A stretch of DNA of 64,000 bases from Synanceia verrucosa (Eukaryota; Chordata; Actinopteri; Perciformes; Synanceiidae), in the NCBI GenBank assembly GCA_029721515.1, contig CM056559.1, forward strand, positions 21,586,565 through 21,650,564. Reading direction: 5' to 3'. The position numbers and the translations under genes are program-made. The notes beneath the pieces were generated by a model. That model saw nothing but the letters and a program-made list of their open reading frames with translations. It did not search any database and was not told where the DNA came from. Below, piece after piece: positions 1 to 12,100 of this stretch; the stretch's first letter is position 1; every line of letters starts with the position of its first letter.

Positions 1-39
1 GTCCTGTCTGGTTTCAATCTGCCTCGCCTCCTGTTGCTC

Positions 40-373
40 TCAGAGCTCCAGCTCTTTGGACACTTTGGTGGCGATGTCTCTGAAGGCTAGCGGTGCCCCC
101 CACAGGCGCTTGAACCTCACACCGCTGCTCTGGCCCAGCCCGCTGGGCAGCTGGCAGACCTCGGCCTCGAAGGCCACTCGGGCGCCGGCTGCTCCGTGGG
201 TGCAGGACAGGAGGAAAGGCCCGGCCAGGTGGACCTGACAGCCGCAGCCCTGCGCCGCCTCACGCAGCGCTAGCACCACCTCGGCCGGGTCGCGAGGGCT
301 CCGCACCCTCACATCCCAGCCGCATCGGGGGGTCCGGGGCTCGGCCGCCTTCTGATGCCCAGATAGATGGCGA
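40..373 (-). other. mark4: mark4 exon 18: KA1 domain (long form) and alternative short tail
   Basis: The acceptor TTCCAG is at 374-379. In the long frame the exon reads [20 protein letters not shown], then the KA1 domain ([49 protein letters not shown]) and stops at 40-42 after KELEL. KA1 binds acidic phospholipids and restrains the kinase in this family. In the short frame the first 65 nt read [20 protein letters not shown] and end at a TGA at 309-311. The short tail resembles VAIYLGIKRKPPPG of mammalian MARK4S. Positions 1-39 are the start of the 3' UTR, cut by the window edge. Confidence 0.93.
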
Positions 374-3109
374 CTGGAAGGGGAGGACGGGAAAGGAGGG
401 TGATGCGAACACAGGATGGAAATGTAGGAAGATGTAGAACAAAAAGGACAGAGTGAGGATGATGTTTACAGCAAGAGGGAATGAGGGGTTAAAGAAAGAG
501 GCCAGGGGGTCAGATGAGAAGGATTTAAGGTTCAAAAGTAAAAAGGAGTGAAAATATGGGATTATGGATGTATGGTTGTATGAATGTGAATGTACGAGTG
601 GTTTGGGAAAAGGGGAGGAGAAAAAAATATATTACTATCATGCATTAATGGATTTTTACGTCTATACACAACACTCTAGGTCACAGATTAAAAAGGTACT
701 TTTTCTCTCTACACAATGGATGTACAAAGGAAAATTAAATCAAACCTCAAAAGAATCACTTGTGCGAGGATCTGAGAGTGCTATTATTTAGTTGTTGACT
801 GAGAGTTCATAATGAAATGTATATATACAGATCACACTTAACACAAACACACAGAGAGATGTGGGAGGGAAGAGAGCTTCAGGGACTCATCTGTTAGAAA
901 TAAACACAAGGTCATTTTAATTTTCTTCTTTCCTACAAATGAAACAGGTGATGGTTCTACCCGCAGGGATCATCTACCACCATGAGAACCACAGTCTGCC
1001 AGCTAACTTTAGCACGGTGCTGCTGGTTTACCTGCTGTTTTTAACCTGAGACTGAAACTGGGCTGAAGCAGCGGCAGCTGAGAAGAAGTACAAGACCTTT
1101 AGTGACTGATGGATGAGCTGATACCTGATAGAGTACAAGATTTATACATATACACTGTAATCTAGCGTTGGTGAACGCTTTCGCAGGGAACTGTTTTGGG
1201 ATGTCACCTGGAAATGAAGCAGGTAACTGACAGTAAGTGAGAAAAATATGCTTTTCCATTCAATCCTGTTACAGTTTTGTGTGTTTAAGTCTCTATTCAG
1301 CATCTCTCTGCAGCGAAAAATGAAGAGTTTGTTCTCTAACATCCAGATAAATTACGTGAAAAAGCAAAAAAATTAAACAGAGCACCACCAGCACATTCCT
1401 ACTGATGTATACATCCTTGCAAATCAAAATGGAATGGAATGGAATGCTAGCAGTCAGGATAAAAACAAATAGTTTCACATTTTCAGAAATGTGCCAATTT
1501 ACTGTCTTGCTGATTGTCATCATCATTTGTCACAAAATCTGCTTTTCTCTCTTATAACTTGAAGATTACACAAAAGGTTGTTAACATTCTTTAAGTGTAA
1601 CTGACAGATAAAACATGAAAAGCAGATCATTCTACTGACAGCTGTAGATGTGAACTCACCTTGTGACCGGAGATCTGCTGATTCTCTCAGGTTCGTCTGT
1701 GACCCTCAAGAGGAAGACAAAAATATCCGTTAGGAATCAATTGGCTAATCACATTTCCACACCTGCCCACTCCCTCCCCCCACTTCCTGCTTTAGTGCAC
1801 CAAACAGCCGAACGGCTGAGTCACTCAGTCCACGTCAATCACAACACAAAACACAACAACTGGTCTTCAAATCACAGATGGAGCGGCGTCAAATATGACT
1901 CGCCACACTGGAATACTGAATGTGAAACAACGAAATGTCACCGACAAAACAAATGAGAAGGATAAACAGATGAAGAGGGAGTGAATCTAGTCCAGAGAAG
2001 CAGGTCTTAATTAATTAAAAACACTAAACCTGTTGTGCTGCAGCAGCGACCAGACCTGACTCACATAAATCTATAAAAAGCAACAATTTGTACGTTAAAA
2101 GAGCACAAAAAACATTTTTCATAGTCTGTGGTTGATTTTAACTGCTGTCTCAGCTCAGACATGGATCTGTAAGCTCTAGTTTTAAAGGGACACTTCAACT
2201 AAAATATCCAAAATATTTGTTTCCCCCCAAACAAAAGACTGGTTTGGTGTCTGATGATGTTTTGGGGATGCAGCCTGTAGAGATGGCTGCCCGCTCTCAG
2301 ATGTAATGGAACAAGAAAACATGATCCAGTTACTAAAGACAGCCATTTAGTGACAGCACTTTCATGTAGGAAGGAACTATTTTCTTTGTACCAAACTACA
2401 ACCATCATTCCTCAGTGTTGCCAGGTTATACATTAATCATCATAGTCACTTGGGAGTCTTTTCTTGAGGCTTTAGGTGAATAGCATCATCTTCTAATCAC
2501 ATGGGATGTAGCTATGCACTTATTTTGATCACTGTATTTCACGTGCTATAAAAGTGTCTTCTGAAGGTGGAGTTTCCAGCTGCTTATTGCACTTCCACTG
2601 CTTGACCACCAGGAGCTACTGTTGCTGTTCTCAGAGCTTCTTTACCACCAACCTGGCAGCCTGATCTCTGCTCCAAGAACTAAGGGAGCAGCCTGGAGGA
2701 GCAGGAACATTTCATTGATAGTTTTTTTTTTTTATATCTCCATTCAAAATGAAACCTACCCTGATGTGATGCTGGCTGTGTTGGAGGAGCTGAGGCTTTA
2801 GACCTAAATCATGTTTCCTTCATGATTTATCATTTCTTTTAAAGTACATCCACACGGTTGATCACTGGTATCTGGATGGAGGTGGTTGACTTTTAACACC
2901 ATTATGTTGCTGAATGTTATGTTTTGTGACTAAAGTGTTCAAGGAGTCCCATCTAGATTAAATGACTTGGGTAAAGAAAAAAAAAACACTTTGTTTCTCC
3001 CTCTGTTTTCTGAATGAAGAGTAAAGAGTGACAAACTCTTGTGCATTGAGTTACAAATGATCTGTTCATGAACTGTACAAGTATGTGTGCCAGATGTGTA
3101 ATCTGTATT

Positions 3110-3144
<35 letters not shown>

Positions 3145-6100
3145 TGGAAGTGAGAGAAGCTAGCAGCAGCCTAACAGGACAATCTGCTCGTATCTTGAGG
3201 GAGAGCTGTGCAAGATCGCTGTTTAAGAGAAGGATAAGTCCTGGTTACATAACTAATCCTGATTTAAAACGGCAGTGATGCTGGGTCAGTCCGACAGGAT
3301 GCCTGCAGGCTTCTTACTGGCAGTTTGCTCCTACGGAGGGCTCATGCTGTGTGCTCATAATGTCACAGGTTCAAAGGTACAATGATGCCAAAAAACTTAT
3401 TTTTAACCAGACATGAATCTTTACAAGGAAGGGTTTAACATTTTTGAGGACACAGCGTTTAAAAGAATGCCTCACCCACAGAATGACCATTTGTATATCA
3501 GTTAGTCACACCGTGACCATTGGTGAATGGAGAATAAACAAAATGAGACAGTTCCTGATGATTTAATTAACCAATGGCAACGTTAAACAACAGCAAAACT
3601 ATATCAAAAGATCCGTTTACAAACTTTCACACAACTCATGTAGTGTAATCCAAGATTGATTTGACAGGTCATATGTTCCCTGCACAAAAGTGAGACTGTT
3701 ATGCAGAACAAAAACATGTTTCTTTGAAGAATTCATGGTAGAAAATGAACATCACCAGAAACCATGAGTGGAACTGCAGAGCAAAAGCGAAATTAAAACA
3801 CAATGTCTTGTGCTTATTTCTCACTGAATGGCATCTCTTAATACTGGTGTCTAAACTCATCTCCATGATTCTTTGACCACAGTTTTCCCACTTATACTTC
3901 TGTGTGTTGGTGTAATATGTTGGCTCCAGAAAGAAGCCTTCGCTCCTTAATTCTGACACCAAACACTGTATCAACATTTGAAGGATATCTGGTGGTATGA
4001 TGCACAAAAATAATTACCACTACATTACCTACTGGTGGTGATGAGGACAGTGAAAGGACCTCTGTCTCTCATTGTCAAGCCTCTTCATCCTTTACTGCTG
4101 TTTTCTGTCAAACACTAATAAAGCACCAGCTCCTATCTTCCTTCCTGTCCTGCATCCTGCTGGTTTGTTAACAGCAGGGAAAACATATGGTCCAGATTGA
4201 CCTGAGATATGGTCCTAGCTACCAGATACTAGTACACAACTGGTTACTAAAAGCTAGTGACTGTAGTTACTAGCTGCTAGTACATGACTCCAGTTACTAG
4301 TAGATAAAAAAAGTTTCTATATCACGACTCTAGGTACTGGTTACTAGTACATGACCAGTTATTAGTATGAATCTACTTACTAGTACATGACCAGTTATTA
4401 GTATGAATCTACTTACTAGTATATGACTCTATTACTCTGTTACTCGTAGACTCTAGCTACTATTATGTGATTCTAGTTGCTAGTTACTATTACATGACTC
4501 TAGTTACGAGCACATGACTCTAGTTATTAGTTCATGACTCTAGTCACTAGCTCATGACTCTAAACACTAGTTCATGACTCTAGTTACGAGCACATGACTC
4601 TAGTTATTAGTTCATGACTCTAGTTACTAGCACACGACTCTAAACACTAGTTCATGACTCTAGTTACTAGCACACGACTCTAAACACTAGTTCATCACTC
4701 TAGTTACTAGCTCATGACTCTAAACACTAGTTCATGACTCTAGTTACTAGCACACGACTCTAAACACTAGTTCATCACTCTAGTTACTAGCACACAACTC
4801 TAAACACTAGTTCATGACTCTAGTTACTAGCACATGACTCTAAACACTAGTTCATGACTCTAGTTACTAGCACACGACTCTAAACACTAGTTCATGACTC
4901 CAGTTACTAGCACACGACTCTAAACACTAGTTCATGACTCTAGTTACTAGCACACGACTCTAAACACTAGTTCATGACTCTAGTTACTAGCACACGACTC
5001 TAAACACTAGTTCATGACTCTAGTTACTAGCACACACGACTCTAAACACTAGTTCATGACTCTAGTTACTAGCACACGACTCTAAACACTAGTTCATGAC
5101 TCTAGTTATTAGTTCATGACTCTAGTTACTAGCACACGACTCTAAACACTAGTTCATGACTCTAGTTATTAGTTCATGACTCTTGTTACTAGCACACTGA
5201 CTCTAAACACTAGTTCATGACTCTAGTTATTAGTTCATGACTCTAGTTACTAGCTCATGACTCTAAACACTAGTTCATGACTCTAGTTACTAGCTCACGA
5301 CTCTAAACACTAGTTCATGACTCTAGTTACTAGCACACGACTCTAAACACTAGTTCATGACTCTAGTTACTAGCAATACCACTCTAAACACTAGTTCATG
5401 ACTCTAGTTACTAGCACACCACTCAAACACTAGTTCATGACTCTAGTTATTAGTTCATGACTCTAGTTACTAGCACACGACTCTAAACACTAGTTCATGA
5501 CTCTAGTTATTAGTTCATGACTCTAGTTACTAGCACACGACTCTAAACACTAGTTCATGACTCTAGTTATTAGTTCATGACTCTAGTTACTAGCACACGA
5601 CTCTAAACACTAGTTCATGACTCTAGTTACTAGCACACGACTCTAAACACTAGTTCATGACTCTAGTTACTAGCACACGACTCTAAACACTAGTTCATGA
5701 CTCTAGTTACTAGCACACGACTCTAAACACTAGTTCATGACTCTAGTTACTAGCACACGACTCTAAACACTAGTTCATGACTCTAGTTACTAGCACACGA
5801 CTCTAAACACTAGTTCATGACTCTAGTTACTAGCACACGACTCTAAACACTAGTTCATCACTCTAGTTACTAGCTCATGACTCTAAACACTAGTTCATGA
5901 CTCTAGTTACTAGCACACGACTCTAAACACTAGTTCATCACTCTAGTTACTAGCACACAACTCTAAACACTAGTTCATGACTCTAGTTACTAGCACACGA
6001 CTCTAAACACTAGTTCATGACTCTAGTTACTAGCACACGACTCTAAACACTAGTTCATGACTCTAGTTACTAGCACACGACTCTAAACACTAGTTCATGA

Positions 6101-9100
6101 CTCTAGTTACTAGCACACGACTCTAAACACTAGTTCATGACTCTAGTTACTAGCACACGACTCTAAACACTAGTTCATGACTCTAGTTATTAGTTCATGA
6201 CTCTAGTTACTAGCACACGACTCTAAACACTAGTTCATGACTCTAGTTATTAGTTCATGACTCTAGTTACTAGCACACGACTCTAAACACTAGTTCATGA
6301 CTCTAGTTATTAGTTCATGACTCTAGTTACTTGCACACCACTCTAAACACTAGTTCATGACTCTAGTTACTAGCACACGACTCTAAACACTAGTTCATGA
6401 CTCTAGTTACTAGCACACGACTCTAAACACTAGTTCATGACTCTAGTTACTAGCACACGACTCTAAACACTAGTTCATGACTCTAGTTACTAGCACACGA
6501 CTCTAAACACTAGTTCATGACTCTAGTTACTAGCACCCCACTCAAAACACTAGTTCATGACTCTAGTTACTAGCACACGACTCTAAACACTAGTTCATGA
6601 CTCTAGTTACTAGCACACGACTCTAAACACTAGTTCATGACTCTAGTTACTAGCACACGACTCTAAACACTAGTTCATGACTCTAGTTACTAGCACACGA
6701 CTCTAAACACTAGTTCATGACTCTAGTTACTAGTACATGACTCTAAACACTAGTTCATGACTCTAGTTACTAGCACATGACTCTACTAGTACATGACTCT
6801 AGTTACTAGTACATGACTGTAGTTACTCGTACATGACTCTAGTTACTAGTACATGACTGTAGTTATTAGTACATGACTCTAGCTACTAGTTATTAAAAGA
6901 TGACTCAAGTCACAAGATCATGACTCTAGTTACTAGTTCATGACTCTATACACTAGTACATAAATCTAGTTACTCGTAACTAGTACATGACTCTAGTTAC
7001 TAGTTACTAAAAGATGACCCAAGTCACAAGTTCATGACTCTAATTACCAGTAGATGACTCTAGTTACTAGCTACTAGTAGATGAATATAGGTACTAGTTA
7101 GTAGTACATGACTCACTTATTGGTACATGACTAGTTACTATTTACGAGTGGATGATGATCACTACTGATGGAGTTTTCATTGAGGTGTACAGAAAGTGGT
7201 GTGTTTGAATTAGAGGCAAAGTTATAATTCACATACTCTTTTTACATTTGTTAGTAGTCTTCCACAACAGTTACGTATCTGTTGCTCTATAACAACAATA
7301 ATATAGCATCATGGTTGTCATATGTGTTAATGTAGTTGTGGCTTTCTGCAGCAGGTTTCCATTGCATTTGTCTTGGTTTGTCTATTGTCATGTTTTGGGC
7401 AGTTTGTCCTCGTCGGCCACCGTAGGTAATGATGCTCTAATGAGCACTACAGCATGAAGCCCAGCCAGCAGAGACGCAAGCAGTCCAGACAGACAGACAG
7501 ACAGACATTCAGGCAGACAGATGCTGATCAGAGTTTAATCACATAAACATACAGTTTGGAGATAAAGCTGCTCTACAGGAGTTCGGTCAGACTGCTACAG
7601 CCTAAACCTCCATTTAAATGAAAAGGAAAGGGGCATTTTATCACAACTGCCAATCTGTTGAGTTTGTAGTCCAGAATGTCTGTTATGTTTAGCCTGTCAT
7701 TTTATAAAAATGGACCAGGGCAAAGTTGTTCCCTGTTCTGAGCCTTTTGTTTTAGTGGAGACTGACTTAGAATGCCTTTAAAGACTTCTCTGTGACCTAC
7801 AGATAGCCAGCTTTTTAGCGGATTAGCTGGATTAGATAAGTGGACCGTCACCTATAAACTATTTAATTGTCAGAAAATTCCCGACATATATAAGTATCGA
7901 AAAAATAAAAAAATAGAATAAGAAAAATGCATAAATGACATTCACTTCTATTAAGACACATTTCAACCAAGTACACCTGACTCTCTTTAAACCTTAGTCT
8001 ATTCTTAATGGAACATAGCACTGAAATAAACCATTTAATGTTAACTTTCCTTTGTATCTATAAAGAAAAAGAGGTTTCCCAGCTACAGTAACGACTGGTT
8101 GACTTGAAGTAAACTTCCTGCCTGTAGAGAAGCTTTTGCTCAGGTGAAGTAGGTCAATGTTTGTATAACTGAACTCCAACCTGCGGCAGACAGCACATGA
8201 CGGCTCGAGGGAATGACACTGGCAAGCAAGCAGACAGTCAGACAGACAGACAGAAGCAGCCATTGAACATGGGAAAGGAAAACTTACTAACTGTTTTTGT
8301 CCCCTGTGGGAGGGTGCAGCCCGACATGGACTTGTTTGAGCTCTGACGTTTAGAGGGGTCAAGAGTGACCCTAGGAAGAGAGAGGAAGAAGAGAAGGTGA
8401 TGAAGAGAGGATGAGAGGAATGGAAAACAAGGAAAATAAACAGCAGAACGTCAGAGAGACATTAAACAAAAAGAAAGCCAGCGAGGGAAGGGGGAAGACA
8501 GTATAGAAACAACAGTAAGAAGCACGGAGAGGAGGAAAAGAAGTACAAATCAAACTCAATGTACTGTAGTTCAGGGAAAAAGAAGGACAGAAGATTGGCA
8601 GGTGACTGGCAAGGAAAAGCAAAAGTTGTTAAACAAACAAACCAACAGATAAAGCAACAATAAGCAGCACTGTGAAATACAGTATGTCCACGTGACCAGC
8701 AGACCTGGGTCAAATAGGCTAGCTATACAATATTGAAATATTGTTTCTGCTGCCATAATGCCTTCCAGTTCCAAATTTTCAGTTTTATGCGTCTCTCATT
8801 CACTCACTCTTTTTTCAGGGCTGACTTCACAAAAGGACTATGGCTTTTGCAAATCCTATACTAAGACAGAAAATAATTCACAAAGGCTCTAACCTGAAAA
8901 GGGTGAAATGCACCTTAACTGTACCTGTGCACATATTTAAATTAAGTAATAACATGCAGAACTTTGGTCTTTCAATGTCAATGAGCCTCATTGAAAAATC
9001 AGTCTAATTCACAGAGGTCAGTGCTAATAGTCGCACACATCTTCAGGGAATTCAATTGATAAGGGTCATCTGTTAGTCACTGACTAACTCTGGGATGTAA

Positions 9101-12100
9101 TGACAGTTGTTTCATGAAATATAACTGAGTAAAGGTCCCTTAAATTATAAGGGACTATAAGGGATTTTTTTATATTTCTTTGTGGAGAGGGGAAAATGAG
9201 AAATGGATTTCAATTTTTTCATAAGGTCTCAGTATTTGTCTTATCATCCACATTTCATATAGGCTACATTTTCCTGTGGGATGAAGCAGACACATTTCCA
9301 ATAGCAAATGCTGTAATCCCTTGTTTCAGCAGGTAAAACAAACTGCACGAATTCAGCTTAAATGTTATTAGACCCAGGTCTGAGGGCTGTAAAGCCTTAT
9401 CTTTAGAGAAGAAAGGCTGGCAGGTTAGTGCTGGTTAAGGAAGAGACGGTGAGAAGCTGCAAGGTTAGCTCACTGATCCTTACGTTTACAACAAAAACAG
9501 CTACACTGTCTAGCTGAAAGCCTGTAAACCTACAGGCGTATCACTTCACCACATGTGCATGGTTAGCAGTAATCAAACAAACACATGCAAACCATAAAAT
9601 ACTCCCAAAAAACCCAATGAGCAAACAAAATGCATTTAGGGGTCAATTGTTTAAATCATTATATCGCCTCCCGTTTCACCTCTGTCCTCTCCTTCTCCCG
9701 GCTTCTCCTCTTACCTGCGGGTCAACTTGGAGGTGAGTTTGCTCAGCAGGTTGGTCGTGGTCCGGGTTCTGCCGTGGGGCAGCGGGCTGGCATCGTGGGA
9801 TGGCGTTGGGGAGGCTGGGGGAGCATGGGAGGGAGGACGACGGTCTCTAATCTGCCCTCCGTGGAAAGTGCTCCTCACTGTGGATCCCCTGGAGAGGCGA
9901 GAGGAAGGCGTGGAGGACGAGGAGGAGGCCCCAGATGCCCCGGCGATGCTGTGGGTGGAGGGGGAGGCAGGGGGCAAGCGATGGGACAAGGAGCTGGAAG
10001 GAGAGGAGGAGGAAAACCACGAGAGGAGCGATCAAAATCGTTTCAAGTGCAGGAAATAATCACAAGTTTACCAAAATCGCTTCACTTTTCACAAAACCGT
10101 ATCAACCTCATGACACTACAGACACCACCTCCTGTGTATTACAGAGGAGGACTTAATTAAATCATACAATGCAGTCAGATTTAGTCAAACATATACCCCA
10201 GAATTACTATGTTATATATTAGATATTATATATAAGGACTTTATATATTATACAGTATATCAGGACTTTGAAGAGACATTGTTGAGATTTGGCCCTCTTC
10301 ACCTGAAAACAAAACCAACAATGTCAGAGAGATTTTTTTCTCATAATATTACCTTGCTCCACAATATTTTTTTTTACCTACTTACCTTTTTACCTGCCCT
10401 AACACACATATACAATGTAGGAATATAATCCATAAATCAATACATATGGGAATCACATATACCTTACATTATAGTACCTGCTGCCATTTTCCAAAGCATA
10501 TTTTTGTTTTCCAAACATATAGTCTGTATCATCATTGTTAATCAGTGTTAGTCAAAGAGGAACAAACTGTGCATTAAAACACATTAGGTGTGTGACTGAG
10601 TATCTACCATGACAGAGTATTGGGAAATCACATTCTGAGTCAAAATACAGTGTCCATATTCATCGTAAAGACAGAACATGTCAACCACTGTAGTAACTCA
10701 TTGATATTCTTAGACAAAAACAGCACAGAAGAACAATATCTGACAACACTTACTGGAATCACCCCTTTTTGTCTTTTCATGGGATTTGCTATACATTTTA
10801 AAGTATTACCAGCCTGAGTCTTTGAGGCATATTTTTGTTACATTTATTTTAGTTCATGGTATGCAAAGTCAACTGACATTAACAATGAAAGACCAGAACA
10901 GACCATAATAAAAGGCACAAAAGCCTCTTACATAGTGTATTTCTGACAGATCATGCCTCTTCAATCTGCCTTATGGAAGATCACAAACAAAGAAAAGCCT
11001 CTTTGGCTTTACTTTGTGGACCATTTGAACTGTGTTTAAGGTTTAAGGGGCAGCTGCTTCTCACATCACGACATGACAACAGTTATTCTTAAGTTCATAA
11101 AATTGATCCAGAATGATTTCTTCCCCCACCGGGACCCTGCTGTGTCTCCTCCACACTCTCACCTCTCCACCTCTGACTCTGTGGCTGGCTGGTGGCCTCA
11201 GGCTGCTTTTCATAACGCTCTAGATAACACCCACACACAAGGTTCTAGTAGGGCAGAACCATTAAATGAGTTAAGATGAAGCACAGCCGTTAGACGACAA
11301 AATCGTTTAACATCAATGTGAACTAGCAGCCAACTGCAGGTCATGGAGGGAGAGAAGAGGAGGGTATGCCACTACAGTTCACACATGTACATTTCTCGAA
11401 ACTCTGTTTGCCTCCATCAACCACTGTGGCATGGCATCACACTGACAAGGCCTCTGAGTGGATGGTGACGCTGGGACAAGGCCAGTCCTCACTTCAGTCA
11501 GCTACTCACCTCCCCTTTTCTGACACCATTTGCAGCCAACATTGATTTTTAGTTGTAAATTTTTCTTCACCATTTTCAATGGATTTGTAGACTTAAAAAC
11601 CGTCTTCGGTTTCTCATCCATTCGATAACCCCCCCCCCACCTCTTCCCATCTGTGCAGGATTTTTCTTTTTTCCTGGATAACATACAACAGATCAGAAAC
11701 CTTCTGGCTCTTCTTCTGACAGGCAAAATTACAGAGTGATAAAGAGACTAAGGGACGGAAAACAGGTCAGCCAGAATGAAAGCGAGCTAGTGAGAGAGTG
11801 ACCATAGGAGAGGGAGAGCGAGAGAGAGCGAGAGACAGAGAGAGAGAGAGACAGAGAGAGAGGAAGATGGTGGCTGCTCTGCTTTGACACTGACGAGCAG
11901 ACAACCATCTGTCACAACAACAGACAGTTCATATCGGGTAGATAAACACACACGGGCGAACCCACTCATGCACAGTTCAAACCCTTTATCCTCTCTTGAA
12001 GAGAATAAATGTATGTGAGACAAACACTCTCTAAGCTCTGTGCAGAAAGAGACAAGCTGTTCCCGAGGACCCAGTCTTCACAATATTCTCTCTTACTGTA

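Larger units (their letters stand above)
1705..8287 (-). other. mark4 intron 16
   Basis: A 6.6-kb intron between the cassette exon and exon 17. Almost half of it is the minisatellite at about 4,205-7,140. The rest holds a GA run at about 3,116-3,142, a GACA run near 7,488-7,507 and otherwise featureless AT-rich sequence. Confidence 0.7.

Noticed and set aside
351..351. Alternative acceptor for mark4 exon 18 (GGGCATCAG)
   Set aside because: It gives a wrong phase with exon 17. The acceptor at 374 fits both isoform frames and restores VAIYLGI and the VTSRHL reading.
1142..1225. Possible extra mark4 exon between exons 17 and 18 (a TTTCCAG acceptor followed by an open stretch)
   Set aside because: Exons 17 and 18 already join in phase in both frames with family-like protein, and the stretch has no MARK similarity.
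4460..6790. Regular repeat array that might be read as a CRISPR
   Set aside because: There are no unique spacers; both 20-bp parts repeat. The context is a vertebrate intron. It is a minisatellite.
9630..10160. 176-codon plus-strand open frame, Gly/Arg-rich
   Set aside because: It covers mark4 exon 15 on the other strand and owes its openness to GC-rich composition.
11502..11726. Minus-strand open frame in mark4 intron 14
   Set aside because: Lys/Arg-rich but no MARK similarity and no splice sites fitting the exon 14-15 phase.
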